A stretch of DNA of 64,000 bases from Candidatus Rhabdochlamydia oedothoracis (GTDB lineage: Bacteria; Chlamydiota; Chlamydiia; Chlamydiales; Rhabdochlamydiaceae), in assembly GCF_019453995.1 (NCBI RefSeq), contig NZ_CP075587.1, forward strand, positions 930,001 through 994,000, given 5' to 3'. Below the pieces are notes generated by a model. The model was not told the DNA's origin and did no database searches. It saw nothing but the letters and a program-made list of their open reading frames with translations. Both the position numbers and the translations under genes were made by a program. This document shows, one piece after another, positions 18,246-25,901 of this stretch; position 1 is the stretch's first letter; each line of letters begins with the position of its first letter.

Positions 18246-19246
18246 AGTTCAGTCGGGCAACCGCATTTGAAAAACACCTATTAGAAGCTAAAAAAGAGCA
18301 TTTAGCGCCTGTATATTTATTGGCTATTCCTGATGCTTATGAAAGAAAACGCATGGCAGAACAAGTGGCTGCGAGGATAGATTTTTTTTATCCCGATAGT
18401 ACATTTACCACAAAAGAAAATCTACCAGTAATGCATTTACTAGATGAGCTTAATACCATTTCTCTTTTCGAAAAAAATCGTATTATTTTTTACGATTCTA
18501 TTCAATCTATTAAGAAAGAGGATTTAAACAGCTTAACTCGCTATTTTGCAAATCCTACAAGCTCTACGTATATATTACTAGGAATCTCTCATGCAAAGAT
18601 GGCACAGGAAATATATATGGAAGGGAAAAAGCACCTTATTTCCTGCGACTTTACAGAAGAAAAACCCTGGGATCGTAAAGAGAGACTAAAAAATTACCTA
18701 AGGCGGTTTGTTACATCTCGGAAAAAGAAATGTTCTTTGTCCTTAATAGAGCAGTTATTGGAAAAAAGAGGGATGGATCTTGCTATTTTAGAACAGGACC
18801 TTGAAAAGATCATTACTTTTATTGGAGAGCGTTTAAACATCGAAGAGCTGGATTTAGCAGCTATTTGCAATGATCAAAAATTAGCAAATCTATGGCAACT
18901 CTCAGATGCAATCCTATTTTCTAAGCAAAAAATCTCTCTGGATTCTGAAATAGATATCTCATGTTTGCTCTCTTTAATCGGACAGATGCGTCTTCAACTA
19001 CAACGTAGTTTAGAAATACGCATTTTGTTAGAAAAAAAAATGTCTCATGCAGAGATTTGCTTGAAGTTTCCCACGATAAAAAAAAATCCACTAGAAAAGT
19101 TATTTTCCTTTGCACAAGAAAGACAGGAAAAATGGCTGATACAAGCTTTGCATCATCTCTTTCAGATAGAGATGTTGGCAAAAAATAGCGCTGCTACCCC
19201 TGCTGTTTTATTGCATATGTTAAACTGCCAATTATCTAATTTTTAA
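18242..19246 (+). CDS. holA: DNA polymerase III subunit delta (HolA)
   Basis: 334-residue clamp-loader delta subunit. It starts at a GTG (18242) overlapping the TGA of the OsmC-like gene. The family pattern is an AAA-like domain without a functional Walker A (A-P-V-Y-L-L-A-I-P-D-A-Y), the L-L-D-E-L-N-T-I-S-L-F-E-K-N-R-I-I-F-Y stretch near 65-85, the L-x-x-R-G-M-D-L-A-I-L-E-Q-D-L-E-K motif near 175, and a helical collar domain at the end. It opens the beta clamp and loads it at primed sites. Sequence divergence is normal for chlamydial HolA. Confidence 0.85.
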   Translation: MKFSRATAFEKHLLEAKKEHLAPVYLLAIPDAYERKRMAEQVAARIDFFYPDSTFTTKENLPVMHLLDELNTISLFEKNRIIFYDSIQSIKKEDLNSLTRYFANPTSSTYILLGISHAKMAQEIYMEGKKHLISCDFTEEKPWDRKERLKNYLRRFVTSRKKKCSLSLIEQLLEKRGMDLAILEQDLEKIITFIGERLNIEELDLAAICNDQKLANLWQLSDAILFSKQKISLDSEIDISCLLSLIGQMRLQLQRSLEIRILLEKKMSHAEICLKFPTIKKNPLEKLFSFAQERQEKWLIQALHHLFQIEMLAKNSAATPAVLLHMLNCQLSNF

Positions 19247-19250
19247 AATT

Positions 19251-19964
19251 ATGCCTACTTTGTATCTTTTGCCTAATTTATTAGATCACTCCCAAGATCA
19301 CCATGTTTTTTTCTCGAGTACAGTTGACACTATCGTACCAACTCTTGGCGGGCTTATTGCAGAAACAGAAAAAGAAGCAAGGCGTTATTTAAAAAGATTT
19401 TTATTTCCAGAGCCTAAAACTTTTTGCGATGTTCCTATCCTGCTTTTAAATGAACACACTACAGCTCTGCAAAAAGAGGAGCTTATTGAAACCGTTGCAA
19501 AAAGCCATGCTCCCTGGGGGCTTATTTCAGATTGCGGGCTTGCTTGTCTTGCAGACCCTGGTGCAGATATAGTCCTGCTAGCAAAGCAAAGGGGGATTCA
19601 AATACAGGCATGTGTTGGTCCTTCAAGCATAGTTTTAGCTTTGATGCTATCAGGACTTGGGGGGCAGAGATTTATTTTCCATGGCTATCTGCCAAGAGAA
19701 GAAAAGTTGCTTGAGGAAAAGTTAAAGCAAATGACTGCAAATCCTCAAAAAGACTATACCCATCTGTTTATTGAAACCCCTTATCGCAATCAAAAACTTT
19801 TTAACCAACTCTGTACAACGCTTTCTAATCAAAGCTGGTTGTCAATTGCTTGTGGGCTTACTTCTGATCAAGAATGGGTGAAAACAAAGAGAATTGCCCA
19901 ATGGAAAAAAGAGCAGCCTGTGTTTGATAAACTTCTGGCTGTCTTTGTTGTAAAAAATAATTAG
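19251..19964 (+). CDS. RsmI-like SAM-dependent methyltransferase (tetrapyrrole methylase fold)
   Basis: 237-residue protein of the tetrapyrrole/RsmI methylase family, beginning 4 nt after holA. The N-terminus L-Y-L-L-P-N-L-L-D lacks the usual G-T-P-I-G-N-L-x-D glycines but aligns in position. The mid part has G-L-I-S-D-C-G-L-A-C-L-A-D-P-G-A and C-V-G-P-S-S-I-V-L-A-L-M-L-S-G-L, followed by F-H-G-Y-L-P-R-E-E, all RsmI hallmarks. RsmI methylates the 2'-OH of C1402 in 16S rRNA. The altered N-terminal loop makes it closer to the short YraL-like variants, so the exact target is uncertain. Confidence 0.8.
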   Translation: MPTLYLLPNLLDHSQDHHVFFSSTVDTIVPTLGGLIAETEKEARRYLKRFLFPEPKTFCDVPILLLNEHTTALQKEELIETVAKSHAPWGLISDCGLACLADPGADIVLLAKQRGIQIQACVGPSSIVLALMLSGLGGQRFIFHGYLPREEKLLEEKLKQMTANPQKDYTHLFIETPYRNQKLFNQLCTTLSNQSWLSIACGLTSDQEWVKTKRIAQWKKEQPVFDKLLAVFVVKNN

Positions 19965-19993
19965 TTAAAGGAAGGAGGGTTTATTTTTTTTAT

Positions 19994-20099
19994 ATATTGG
20001 TTCCGATTCAATCGCATAGAAAAATATAGGATTAACGACAAGTTTCAAGTCGTTGACTTGAACCCCATTAAGCTAGCCGTTTGAATTGGCACTACTATA
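19994..20099 (+). repeat. Miniature (internally deleted) IS630 element
   Basis: About 106 bp that joins the left end of the IS630 element (TGGTTCCGATTCAATC, then the leader ATAGAAAAATAT) directly to its last 70 bp (AGGATTAACGACAAG to the right terminus). Both termini are present and TA-bounded, so it looks like a non-autonomous deletion derivative of the full element at 25843-27886. Confidence 0.7.
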
Positions 20100-20139
20100 T
20101 ACTCTAGAAAGTTGAAGCCTGGAGTGGATTGAGCTCGAT

Positions 20140-20272
20140 TTTTTGAAAGTTATCATTAAAATAACACAAACGCGATTCCTTTTATTAACATCTCTTGTCT
20201 TTCTGACAAGCATTTCCAAATATTGTCTCTGCTCTTTACCCTTATTTCCTAGCCATTCTCCTGCAGATAATC
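20140..20272 (-). pseudogene. IS630-like transposase N-terminal relic (second subtype)
   Basis: On the minus strand the sequence reads E-Q-R-Q-Y-L-E-M-L-V-R-K-T-R-D-V-N-K-R-N-R-V-wherever the intact IS630 has E-H-K-L-K-H-P, then R-N-R-L-C-V-I-L. Only about 45 codons of the HTH domain remain. It belongs to a related but different IS630 subtype from the copies at 24-28 kb. Confidence 0.4.
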
Positions 20273-20294
20273 AGAAGATTTTAAACAGGCTCTA
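20273..20294 (+). repeat. Solo right terminal repeat of the IS5 element
   Basis: AAGATTTTAAACAGGCTC matches the right end of IS5 copy A (17648-17665). Nothing else of the element is attached, so this is a stranded end. Confidence 0.6.
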
Positions 20295-20299
20295 AAACA

Positions 20300-20618
20300 C
20301 TTCTGTATACATGCCATAATTGCACACAAGGAAGGGGTTGCTCCTTAAACGGAGTAGGATAAACTCTCCAATATAAACGAGATTTTTTCAAATCTCAAAA
20401 CCGCTCATTAAAGAGCAAAAAAATGAGGAGCAACCCATGAAGCATTATATTGGATTAGATGTATCAATGAAAAGAACTTTTATCTGTGTATTAAATGAAC
20501 AAGGTAAGATTGTCCATGAAGGTTCAGAAAAAACAGATCCTGATTTACTAGCAGATTATTTTTCCAAAAGAGATTTTCAAGAAATCGTTGTTGGCTTTGA
20601 AAGTGGATGTTTATCTCA
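20300..20618 (+). pseudogene. IS110/IS1111-family element, 5' fragment with transposase N-terminus
   Basis: Contains the element's left flank (GCCATAATTGCACACAAGG and the leader up to the ATG at 20437) and the first 61 codons of the transposase, identical over that span to the intact copy at 23002-24033. It includes Asp8 and Glu55 of the DEDD site. It breaks at about 20618, exactly where an unrelated IS fragment begins in the opposite orientation. The leader contains inverted GGTTGCTCCT / AGGAGCAACC. Confidence 0.85.
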
Positions 20619-20984
20619 TTAACCTAGCAGTAAAGAAACCATAGCTGATGGCGTGTAATATATTCCAAAGCGGTCTTTGGCAAAATTAATCACTTGTTTA
20701 GCCGAATGGGGTGCTTCTTCTTTTACATAGATTTTTAGTTGCTCAAGCTGTTTTTGACTGAGCCAGCAAACCTTTCCTGTATAGTTCAAAGTTCTATTCG
20801 TAAAGCCCAGACCATTGATGATCATAGCCACCGCTGCTATTCCTGGACTAACTTTCCTTTGAGGGCCTGATGGCAGACGATTATCAATCCTTTCAGCAAT
20901 TTTTAAGTCCTGACAAATGGCAACCACTAAGCCATGATGGCCCATTACTGTCGTTTGAATTTCTCCTTCTGAAACCTCTACCAT
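20619..20984 (-). pseudogene. Chimeric transposase fragment: IS1634-type (DUF4277) N-terminus joined to IS630-type HTH
   Basis: Read from the ATG at 20984, residues 1-68 match the DUF4277/IS1634 N-terminal domain (G-H-H-G-L-V-V-A-I-C-Q-D-L, R-K-V-S-P-G-I-A-A-V-A-M-I-I-N-G-L-G-F). Residues 69-121 are an IS630-like winged helix (S-Q-K-Q-L-E-Q-L-K-I-Y, then S-A-K-Q-V-I-N-F-A-K-D-R-F-G-I-Y-Y). The open frame is therefore a fusion of two broken transposases, not a functional gene. A later part of an IS1634-type transposase is found at 61680-61951. Confidence 0.7.
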
Positions 20985-20994
20985 ACCGCATCTC

Positions 20995-21030
20995 TTTTTC
21001 CAAAAATATACGCTAGGGGTAGGAATGTAG
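20995..21030 (+). repeat. IS-end repeat R, copy 1
   Basis: TTCCAAAAATATACGCTAGG followed by GGTAGGAATGTAGGA. The same string recurs at 41852-41883 and, more diverged, at 62025-62058. Its recurrence next to transposase fragments marks it as the end of a mobile element. Confidence 0.6.
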
Positions 21031-21041
21031 GAGAGATCTAT

Positions 21042-21170
21042 TCAAATTAAGAGTTTTAGTATATAAATATTTTTATAAAAAGAATAACCCCTTCTTGCAA
21101 GATAGAGCAGTTTTTTCAAAAAAACCCAGTTATGCAATTTTTAATTTGAAATCAAACCAATATAGCTGTT
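21042..21170 (-). repeat. Miniature inverted-repeat element, copy 1
   Basis: A segment of about 125 bp that reappears in inverted orientation at 22530-22658 with only scattered differences. Both ends carry TTCAAATTAAGA in opposite orientation. It has no coding capacity, so it resembles a MITE. Together the copies bracket the iron-sulfur genes. Confidence 0.65.
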
Positions 21171-21385
21171 TTTTAATTAGATTGATTTTGTAATATATAA
21201 TAATAATTTTATTTGAGTATTAATGTAATATTAACAATTCTTGTCTAAATAAAATGTTTTAATAGTATGTTTTATTATTATTATGTATAATAAAGTCAGA
21301 TGTCTAATTTCTTGTTAATGTTTGAATTGTCTATAAAAATATAAAAAAACATTTAATCTTCCTTAGAAGGAAGGGGTAATACAAA
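21171..21385. other. AT-rich intergenic region before the 63-residue gene
   Basis: Extremely AT-rich, no coding potential seen. An AGAAGGAAGGGG ribosome site lies just before the ATG at 21386. Likely promoter region. Confidence 0.4.
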
Positions 21386-21577
21386 ATGGACAAGACAGAT
21401 CATCAACTCAGAGCTCGATTGGCAAGATTAGAAAGTCAGGTTGATCAGCTTGAAACAGAGTATACTCAAATTAATGAGATGCTTATACGTTGCGGATTTC
21501 TAGAAGGAATAAGCACTTTAAAATTTGCTATGGAAGAACTTTTAGTAGAATATCCAGACGAGAGTTCTTTAAATTAA
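21386..21577 (+). CDS. Small coiled-coil protein (63 aa), unknown
   Basis: 63 residues with a good ribosome site (AAGGAAGG). Residues 5-35 form a leucine/valine-heptad coiled coil (L-R-A-R-L-A-R-L-E-S-Q-V-D-Q-L-E), followed by a short amphipathic helix (M-E-E-L-L-V-E). I do not recognise it. The gene is followed by a clear terminator and stands just upstream of the ferredoxin gene but in a separate unit. Confidence 0.7.
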   Translation: MDKTDHQLRARLARLESQVDQLETEYTQINEMLIRCGFLEGISTLKFAMEELLVEYPDESSLN

Positions 21578-21597
21578 GCTTTTTTATTTACTTCATT

Positions 21598-21626
21598 TTA
21601 AGGGAAGATTTCTCTTCCCTTAATTT
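21598..21626 (+). terminator. Rho-independent terminator after the 63-residue gene
   Basis: Perfect stem AAGGGAAGA / TCTTCCCTT around a TTTC loop, followed by AATTTCTTT. It lies 21 nt after the stop codon. Confidence 0.8.
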
Positions 21627-21627
21627 C

Positions 21628-21657
21628 TTTACAAACTTTTAGTGCCTATGCTATACT
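21628..21657 (+). promoter_or_regulatory. Sigma-70-type promoter of the ferredoxin gene
   Basis: TTTACA and TATACT are separated by 18 bp, with the start codon 26 bp after the -10 box. Close to the housekeeping consensus, positioned right after the upstream terminator. Confidence 0.65.
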
Positions 21658-21683
21658 TTTTTTCTTAACAGTGAAAGGAAAAA

Positions 21684-21947
21684 ATGGCTAAATTGCTTTT
21701 GGAAAATACAAACGAGGAAAAAATTCTTGAAGATGGGTCATCTATTCAAGAAGCATGCGAGGACGCAGGAGTTCCTTTTGCTTGTACTGAAGGCGTATGC
21801 GGAACTTGTGTGATTGAGGTAACAGAAGGTATGGAAAATTTATCGGAGTTTACTCAAGAAGAGCAAGATTTCTTAGGAGAATTGCATTGCGAGCGCCTGG
21901 CTTGTCAGTGTAAGATAATAAGTGGTTCTGTAAAAATTAAACATTAA
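21684..21947 (+). CDS. [2Fe-2S] ferredoxin
   Basis: 87-residue plant-type ferredoxin. The cluster ligands are Cys34, Cys39, Cys42 (C-x4-C-x2-C) and Cys74. Acidic surface patches (E-F-T-Q-E-E-Q-D-F) are typical of electron-transfer ferredoxins of the Isc/adrenodoxin-like type. A promoter is visible at 21628-21657 and an AAAGGAAAAA ribosome site precedes the ATG. The next gene (DUF1858-IscA fusion) starts 13 nt after the stop, so both are likely one operon for iron-sulfur biogenesis. Confidence 0.93.
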   Translation: MAKLLLENTNEEKILEDGSSIQEACEDAGVPFACTEGVCGTCVIEVTEGMENLSEFTQEEQDFLGELHCERLACQCKIISGSVKIKH

Positions 21948-21960
21948 AAAAAGTGTACGT

Positions 21961-22527
21961 ATGTCTCAAGAAAAAAAGATTGCAAAAGAAATGACGATTG
22001 AAGAAATTTTATCTTCTTTTCCTCATAAAAGTCAAAAGTTAGCTCAAGAAATGACTAATATTGGTTTGCATTGCGTTGGATGTGGCGCTGCTACATGGGA
22101 AACCCTTGAGGGTGGAATGCTAGGTCATGGTTTCGTACAAGAACAGATTGAACAGTTAGTCGAGAGATTAAATAGCGTTTTAGCAGAAAAAATCGACCCT
22201 ACAACAATTACGCTTACCAAGCGTGCTGCTGAGAAGTTTTGCCAGATTTTACAAGAAGAAGGCAAGGATAATTGGGGTTTGCGTTTCGCGGATCGCGCAG
22301 CGGGATGTAATGGATTTGAGTACGTTTTAGACTATTCTCAAACAGCGGAAGAAGATGATCAAGTATTTGAATCTCATGGTGTGCAAATTCACGTAAAAAA
22401 AACCATCGTGGACCGTTTAATCGGCTCTGAAATTGATTATACAGAAGGTTTAAACGGTGCTGGATTTAAAATCAGTAACCCCAATGCAAAAACATCTTGT
22501 GGTTGCGGCAAGTCGCAAAGTTATTAA
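21961..22527 (+). CDS. DUF1858-IscA/HesB fusion, iron-sulfur cluster carrier
   Basis: 188-residue two-domain protein. Residues 8-72 form a DUF1858/ScdA-N-like domain with L-H-C-V-G-C-G (Cys38, Cys41). Residues 82-188 form an A-type carrier (HesB/IscA) with A-G-C-N-G-F (Cys116) and C-G-C-G near the end (Cys180, Cys182), the three canonical cluster ligands. A-type carriers receive clusters from scaffolds and deliver them to apoproteins. The fused DUF1858 domain may add a redox or delivery function. Cotranscribed with the ferredoxin upstream. Confidence 0.88.
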   Translation: MSQEKKIAKEMTIEEILSSFPHKSQKLAQEMTNIGLHCVGCGAATWETLEGGMLGHGFVQEQIEQLVERLNSVLAEKIDPTTITLTKRAAEKFCQILQEEGKDNWGLRFADRAAGCNGFEYVLDYSQTAEEDDQVFESHGVQIHVKKTIVDRLIGSEIDYTEGLNGAGFKISNPNAKTSCGCGKSQSY

Positions 22528-22529
22528 TG

Positions 22530-22658
22530 TATACTAGTTTGATTTCAAATTAAGAATTGCATAACTAGGTTTTTTTGAAAAAACTGCTCCATCTTGCAAG
22601 AAGATGTTATCTTTTGTATAAAAATGTTTATATATTCAAACTCTTAATTTGAATGCAA
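22530..22658 (+). repeat. Miniature inverted-repeat element, copy 2
   Basis: Inverted copy of 21042-21170 beginning 3 nt after the stop of the IscA-fusion gene (TAGTTTGATTTCAAATTAAG at the near end). It ends in TTAATTTGAATGC. A single end of the same repeat also occurs at 41795-41822. Confidence 0.65.
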
Positions 22659-22679
22659 ACGAGTTCTCTAATTGCACAC

Positions 22680-23001
22680 AAGGGGAATATAAATTCTCTT
22701 AATTCTTCATAAGCTCTCCGAGCCGATATTTTGCTTGCAAAATAAAAGGCGTTTTTAAGATCTTAGGACAGCAAAGTTTAATGCGGGAGATAAGTCCAGG
22801 GTTCTCTGCGGAGTCTTTTTGAAGAAAACTATTTTAGATTCTTCGCTCCATTATGCTATCCGAAATGAAATGGGCAAGACAATGTATATTACGGCTTCTA
22901 AGAGCCAACTCATTTGTCGTCTTTACCTATTTCTTCGTTTTTCTCCTGCAAAAAATTTTAGTCACTTTTCCTAATGTTTTTATTTCTAAAAAAATGCGTT
23001 T
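22680..23001 (-). ncRNA. Candidate bridge-RNA region of the IS110 element
   Basis: About 320 bp between the transposase stop and the element end has no coding frame. It is richer in GC and in short inverted repeats than the surrounding intergenic DNA (TTTTGCTTGCAAAA at about 22731 is one). In IS110-family elements a long non-coding end encodes the bridge RNA that pairs with target and donor DNA; in IS1111-type members it lies 3' of the transposase. The presence of an RNA here is inferred from family and size only. Confidence 0.4.
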
Positions 23002-24033
23002 TTAAGCTGCCTTTGGCTCACCGTAAATAAATTCTTTTTGTTCAATCAGCATCTTATGCATAATTACGGATAACTTTCTACCTACTGCTAAGGCGGCTTT
23101 CTTCATTCCTTTTTTTCTCATGATTTTTAATCCCCAAGCTTTTAGCTTGCTCCATTTCTTACTTCGTGTCAGCATTACTATTCCGGCTTCAACTAATAGA
23201 GATCTAAGTTCACTGGATCCACATTTTGAAATTCTTCCCTGTCTTTGCACCTCTCCGGAGGCATACTGTTTAGGCGTCATACCAAGATAGGCTCCTACTG
23301 ATTTAGAATCGTTAAAACGAGTGGGATCAAAAATTTCTGTTTTATAGGTTAATGCTGTTACAGGTCCTACGCCAGGGATTGTCATAAGCCGTTGTACTTC
23401 TTTATCTTGACTGACCAGCTTAAGCATTTCTTTATCCAGTTTTTCTACTTCCTCAACTACCTTATCAAAGGTATTTAATAGAGAGGTTATGCTCAGAACA
23501 ATACTTTTTTCCTGTTTTTCTATCTGCTTTACAACCACAGACGAAAATCTTTTGGATCCCACAGATCCCAATCGTATTCCGTAACTTTTAAGCAAGCCCC
23601 TTACAGTATTTTTTAACTGCGTTTGCTGTTTAATTAGCGCTCTTCTGGAAACTAACAAAATGCTTTTTTCTACTGAATCTTGGGGCTTACAGTGTACTCG
23701 TGTATACATACCTGATCGAAGAGCTTCTGCGATTCCTCGTGCATCATTTTTGTCTGTCTTATTTATTTTCAAAGCAAGAATCGTACTCAGCTTCCTTGCA
23801 TCCATACATAGGGGATCTATAGCTCTTTTTCTAAATCCTGTGACTAGGTAATGAGATAAACATCCACTTTCAAAGCCAACAACGATTTCTTGAAAATCTC
23901 TTTTGGAAAAATAATCTGCTAGTAAATCAGGATCTGTTTTTTCTGAACCTTCATGGACAATCTTACCTTGTTCATTTAATACACAGATAAAAGTTCTTTT
24001 CATTGATACATCTAATCCAATATAATGCTTCAT
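23002..24033 (-). CDS. IS110-family DEDD transposase/recombinase
   Basis: 343 residues, full length and uninterrupted. The N-terminal RuvC-like DEDD domain has Asp8 (Y-I-G-L-D-V-S), Glu55 (V-V-G-F-E-S-G) and Asp94/Asp97 (N-K-T-D-K-N-D-A-R). The C-terminal Tnp_20 domain has I-P-G-V-G-P-V-T-A-L and L-G-M-T-P-K-Q-Y-A-S-G, with the serine nucleophile region C-G-S-S-E-L-R. It acts as an RNA-guided recombinase with the element's non-coding RNA. The ATG follows AGGAG. This is the only intact, single-frame transposase of the cluster, so this element may still move. Confidence 0.93.
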   Translation of the reverse strand: MKHYIGLDVSMKRTFICVLNEQGKIVHEGSEKTDPDLLADYFSKRDFQEIVVGFESGCLSHYLVTGFRKRAIDPLCMDARKLSTILALKINKTDKNDARGIAEALRSGMYTRVHCKPQDSVEKSILLVSRRALIKQQTQLKNTVRGLLKSYGIRLGSVGSKRFSSVVVKQIEKQEKSIVLSITSLLNTFDKVVEEVEKLDKEMLKLVSQDKEVQRLMTIPGVGPVTALTYKTEIFDPTRFNDSKSVGAYLGMTPKQYASGEVQRQGRISKCGSSELRSLLVEAGIVMLTRSKKWSKLKAWGLKIMRKKGMKKAALAVGRKLSVIMHKMLIEQKEFIYGEPKAA

Positions 24034-24223
24034 GGGTTGCTCCTCATTTTTTTGCTCTTTAATGAGCGGTTTTGAGATTTGAAAAAATCTCGTTTATATT
24101 GGAGAGTTTAACCTACTCCGTTTAAGGAGCAACCCCTTCTTTGTGTGCAATTATGGCATGTATATAGTGGTTCCGATTCAATCTTATAGAAAAATATTTT
24201 GTTTTGTGTTAAGCTATTGAGTA

Positions 24224-25828
24224 TGAAAAAACTGACCCCTAGCCAGAGAGCTGACTTAGAGCCTGTTTAAAATCTTTTCAGTAAGGCATAATGATAGTTT
24301 TCATAAAACCTTTGGAGGTCATTATGACCCGCTCTTATCCAAGAGATATTTCTCGTAAACAATTTAGCAAAATCCATCTAATACTTGAGTCTACACGCAA
24401 AAAAACACGTCCACGAAGAGTTGATCTATATGATATTTTTTGTGGAATTTTGTACATTTTAAAAAGTGGTTGCCAGTGGCGTATGTTACCCATAGAATAT
24501 CCTAAATGGGAATTATGTTATTATTATTTCCCTCTTTGGAATAAAAAAGATGATAAAAATTCTAAGAGTATTCTTGAAATAGTTTTAAAAAAAAATTAGT
24601 TGGCGAGGTCAGAAAAAGCAGTGGTCGGAAAGAGAAAACAAGCTTTGTAATTATTGATGCTCAAAGTGTTAAAAATACTGATACAATGGGTTGTAGAGCG
24701 TTCTTTTGCGTGGATAGAAAAATGTCGCAGGCTATGGAAAAATTGCGAAAGAAAACTAAATACAAGCCTGAATATGGTGGTTCTCGCTTTTATTGCTCTA
24801 CTTTTGAAAAGATTTTAAACAGGCTCTTAGAACACAAGTTAAAGCATCCAAAAGACTATTCTGATCTGAACGGAATAGGCTTTGTGTAATTTTGGGCTAT
24901 GATGAGGGTATCTCAACAAAAAATCTTGCTAAAGCACTTCGGATAAGCCCTATCACTGTTCAGGAATACCTCAGAGAATATGATTCCGAAAATAAAACTG
25001 GAAGTAGCCCTCGAGGCGGTAGCAAATCAAAACTTTCACAAGACCAAACAGAGTCTCTAACACCTACAGGAAAAGACCTGTCTTAAAGTCAAAGGGATCA
25101 TAGCTTATGTGCATGAGCAATAGGGGATAAAATATTCCCGAAGTGGCATGACAGATTGGCTCATACAGCACGGATTTGTTTATAAACGTCCTAAAAAGAT
25201 TCCTGGGAAATTAGATCCTGAAAAACAACGAATTTTCATAGAACAATATAGGGCTTTAAAGGAGACCTTAAACCCTGATGAAGAGATCTATTTCATAGAT
25301 GCTGTGCATCCTGAACATCAGTCCCAAGCCGTATGTGGATGGATCAAAAAAGGCGTTCAAAAGACTTTGCAGACATCCGGGAAACAATTGCGATTGCATT
25401 TTGCTGGAGCTCTTTGCCTGACAGGAATGAAGATTTTTACAGAGGAATATAAGACAGTTGATGCCGATGCAATGCTCGATTTTTTCAAGAAGCTAGAAAA
25501 ACAGACAGAGGCTCGAATTATTCATGTAATTTTGGATAATGCAAGATCAAACAAAAATAAGAAACTAGAAGAGTTTCTGATGTCTTCTAGGATTAAAGTG
25601 CACTATCTCCCTCCTTATTCGCCGAATTTGAATCCTATTGAACGCTTGTGGAAGATCTTAAAGGAAAAGACGGTATACAATCGATATTACGAAACGTCGG
25701 TGACTTTTTTTCAGGCAATTAGAGGATTCTTCTTAGAAGAGATACCGAAAATAACAGATATTTTGAAATGTAGGATAAACGACAAGTTTCAAGTCGTTGA
25801 CTTAAATCCCATTAAGCTAGCCGTTTGA
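24224..25828 (+). pseudogene. IS630-family transposase of copy 1, broken
   Basis: Starts M-K-K-L-T-P-S-Q-R-A-D-L and is cut by the IS5 insertion. It resumes at 24830 (E-H-K-L-K-H-P-K-D-Y), shifts frame near 24880 and near 25060, and has a stop at about 25119. From 25148 the rest is open to the natural end (226 codons), including the catalytic Asp (Y-F-I-D-A-V-H-P), second Asp (I-L-D-N-A-R-S-N) and Glu (N-P-I-E-R-L-W), so this copy supplies the C-terminus that copy 2 lacks. Confidence 0.85.
24259..24826 (+). mobile_element. IS5-family element copy B, internally deleted, nested in IS630
   Basis: 568 bp with both terminal repeats (GAGCCTGTTTAAAATCTTTTC left, GAAAAGATTTTAAACAGGCTC right) and a TTA target duplication (24256-24258, 24827-24829); copy 2 of the IS630 shows the uninterrupted target. 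Relative to copy A, about 300 bp in the middle are gone (junction near 24685, from A-T-A-C-A directly to the W-V-V-E-R-S region), so it cannot encode transposase. Confidence 0.85.
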
Positions 25829-25901
25829 ATCGGCACTAGTATATAGTGGTTCCGATTCAATCGTATAGAAAAATATTTTGTTTTGTGTTAAGCTATTGAG
25901 T

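Larger units (their letters stand above)
22670..24158 (-). mobile_element. IS110 family (IS1111-like) element, intact
   Basis: Bounded by inverted ATTGCACACAAGG (22672) and CTTTGTGTGCAAT (about 24139-24151). It contains one intact transposase gene plus long non-coding flanks: about 120 bp upstream of the ATG and about 330 bp downstream of the stop. Subterminal inverted repeats are the mark of the IS1111 group. A 5' fragment of another copy is at 20300-20618. Confidence 0.8.
24163..25842 (+). mobile_element. IS630 element copy 1, interrupted by an IS5 deletion derivative
   Basis: Left terminus TATAGTGGTTCCGATTCAATC at 24163 and right terminus GAATCGGCACTAGTATA at 25826-25842. It lies head-to-tail with copy 2 and shares the junction TA. 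The first coding stretch is split at 24256 by an IS5-type element with a TTA duplication. Comparison with copy 2 also shows internal small deletions and a stop (GAGCAATAG at about 25119). Confidence 0.85.
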
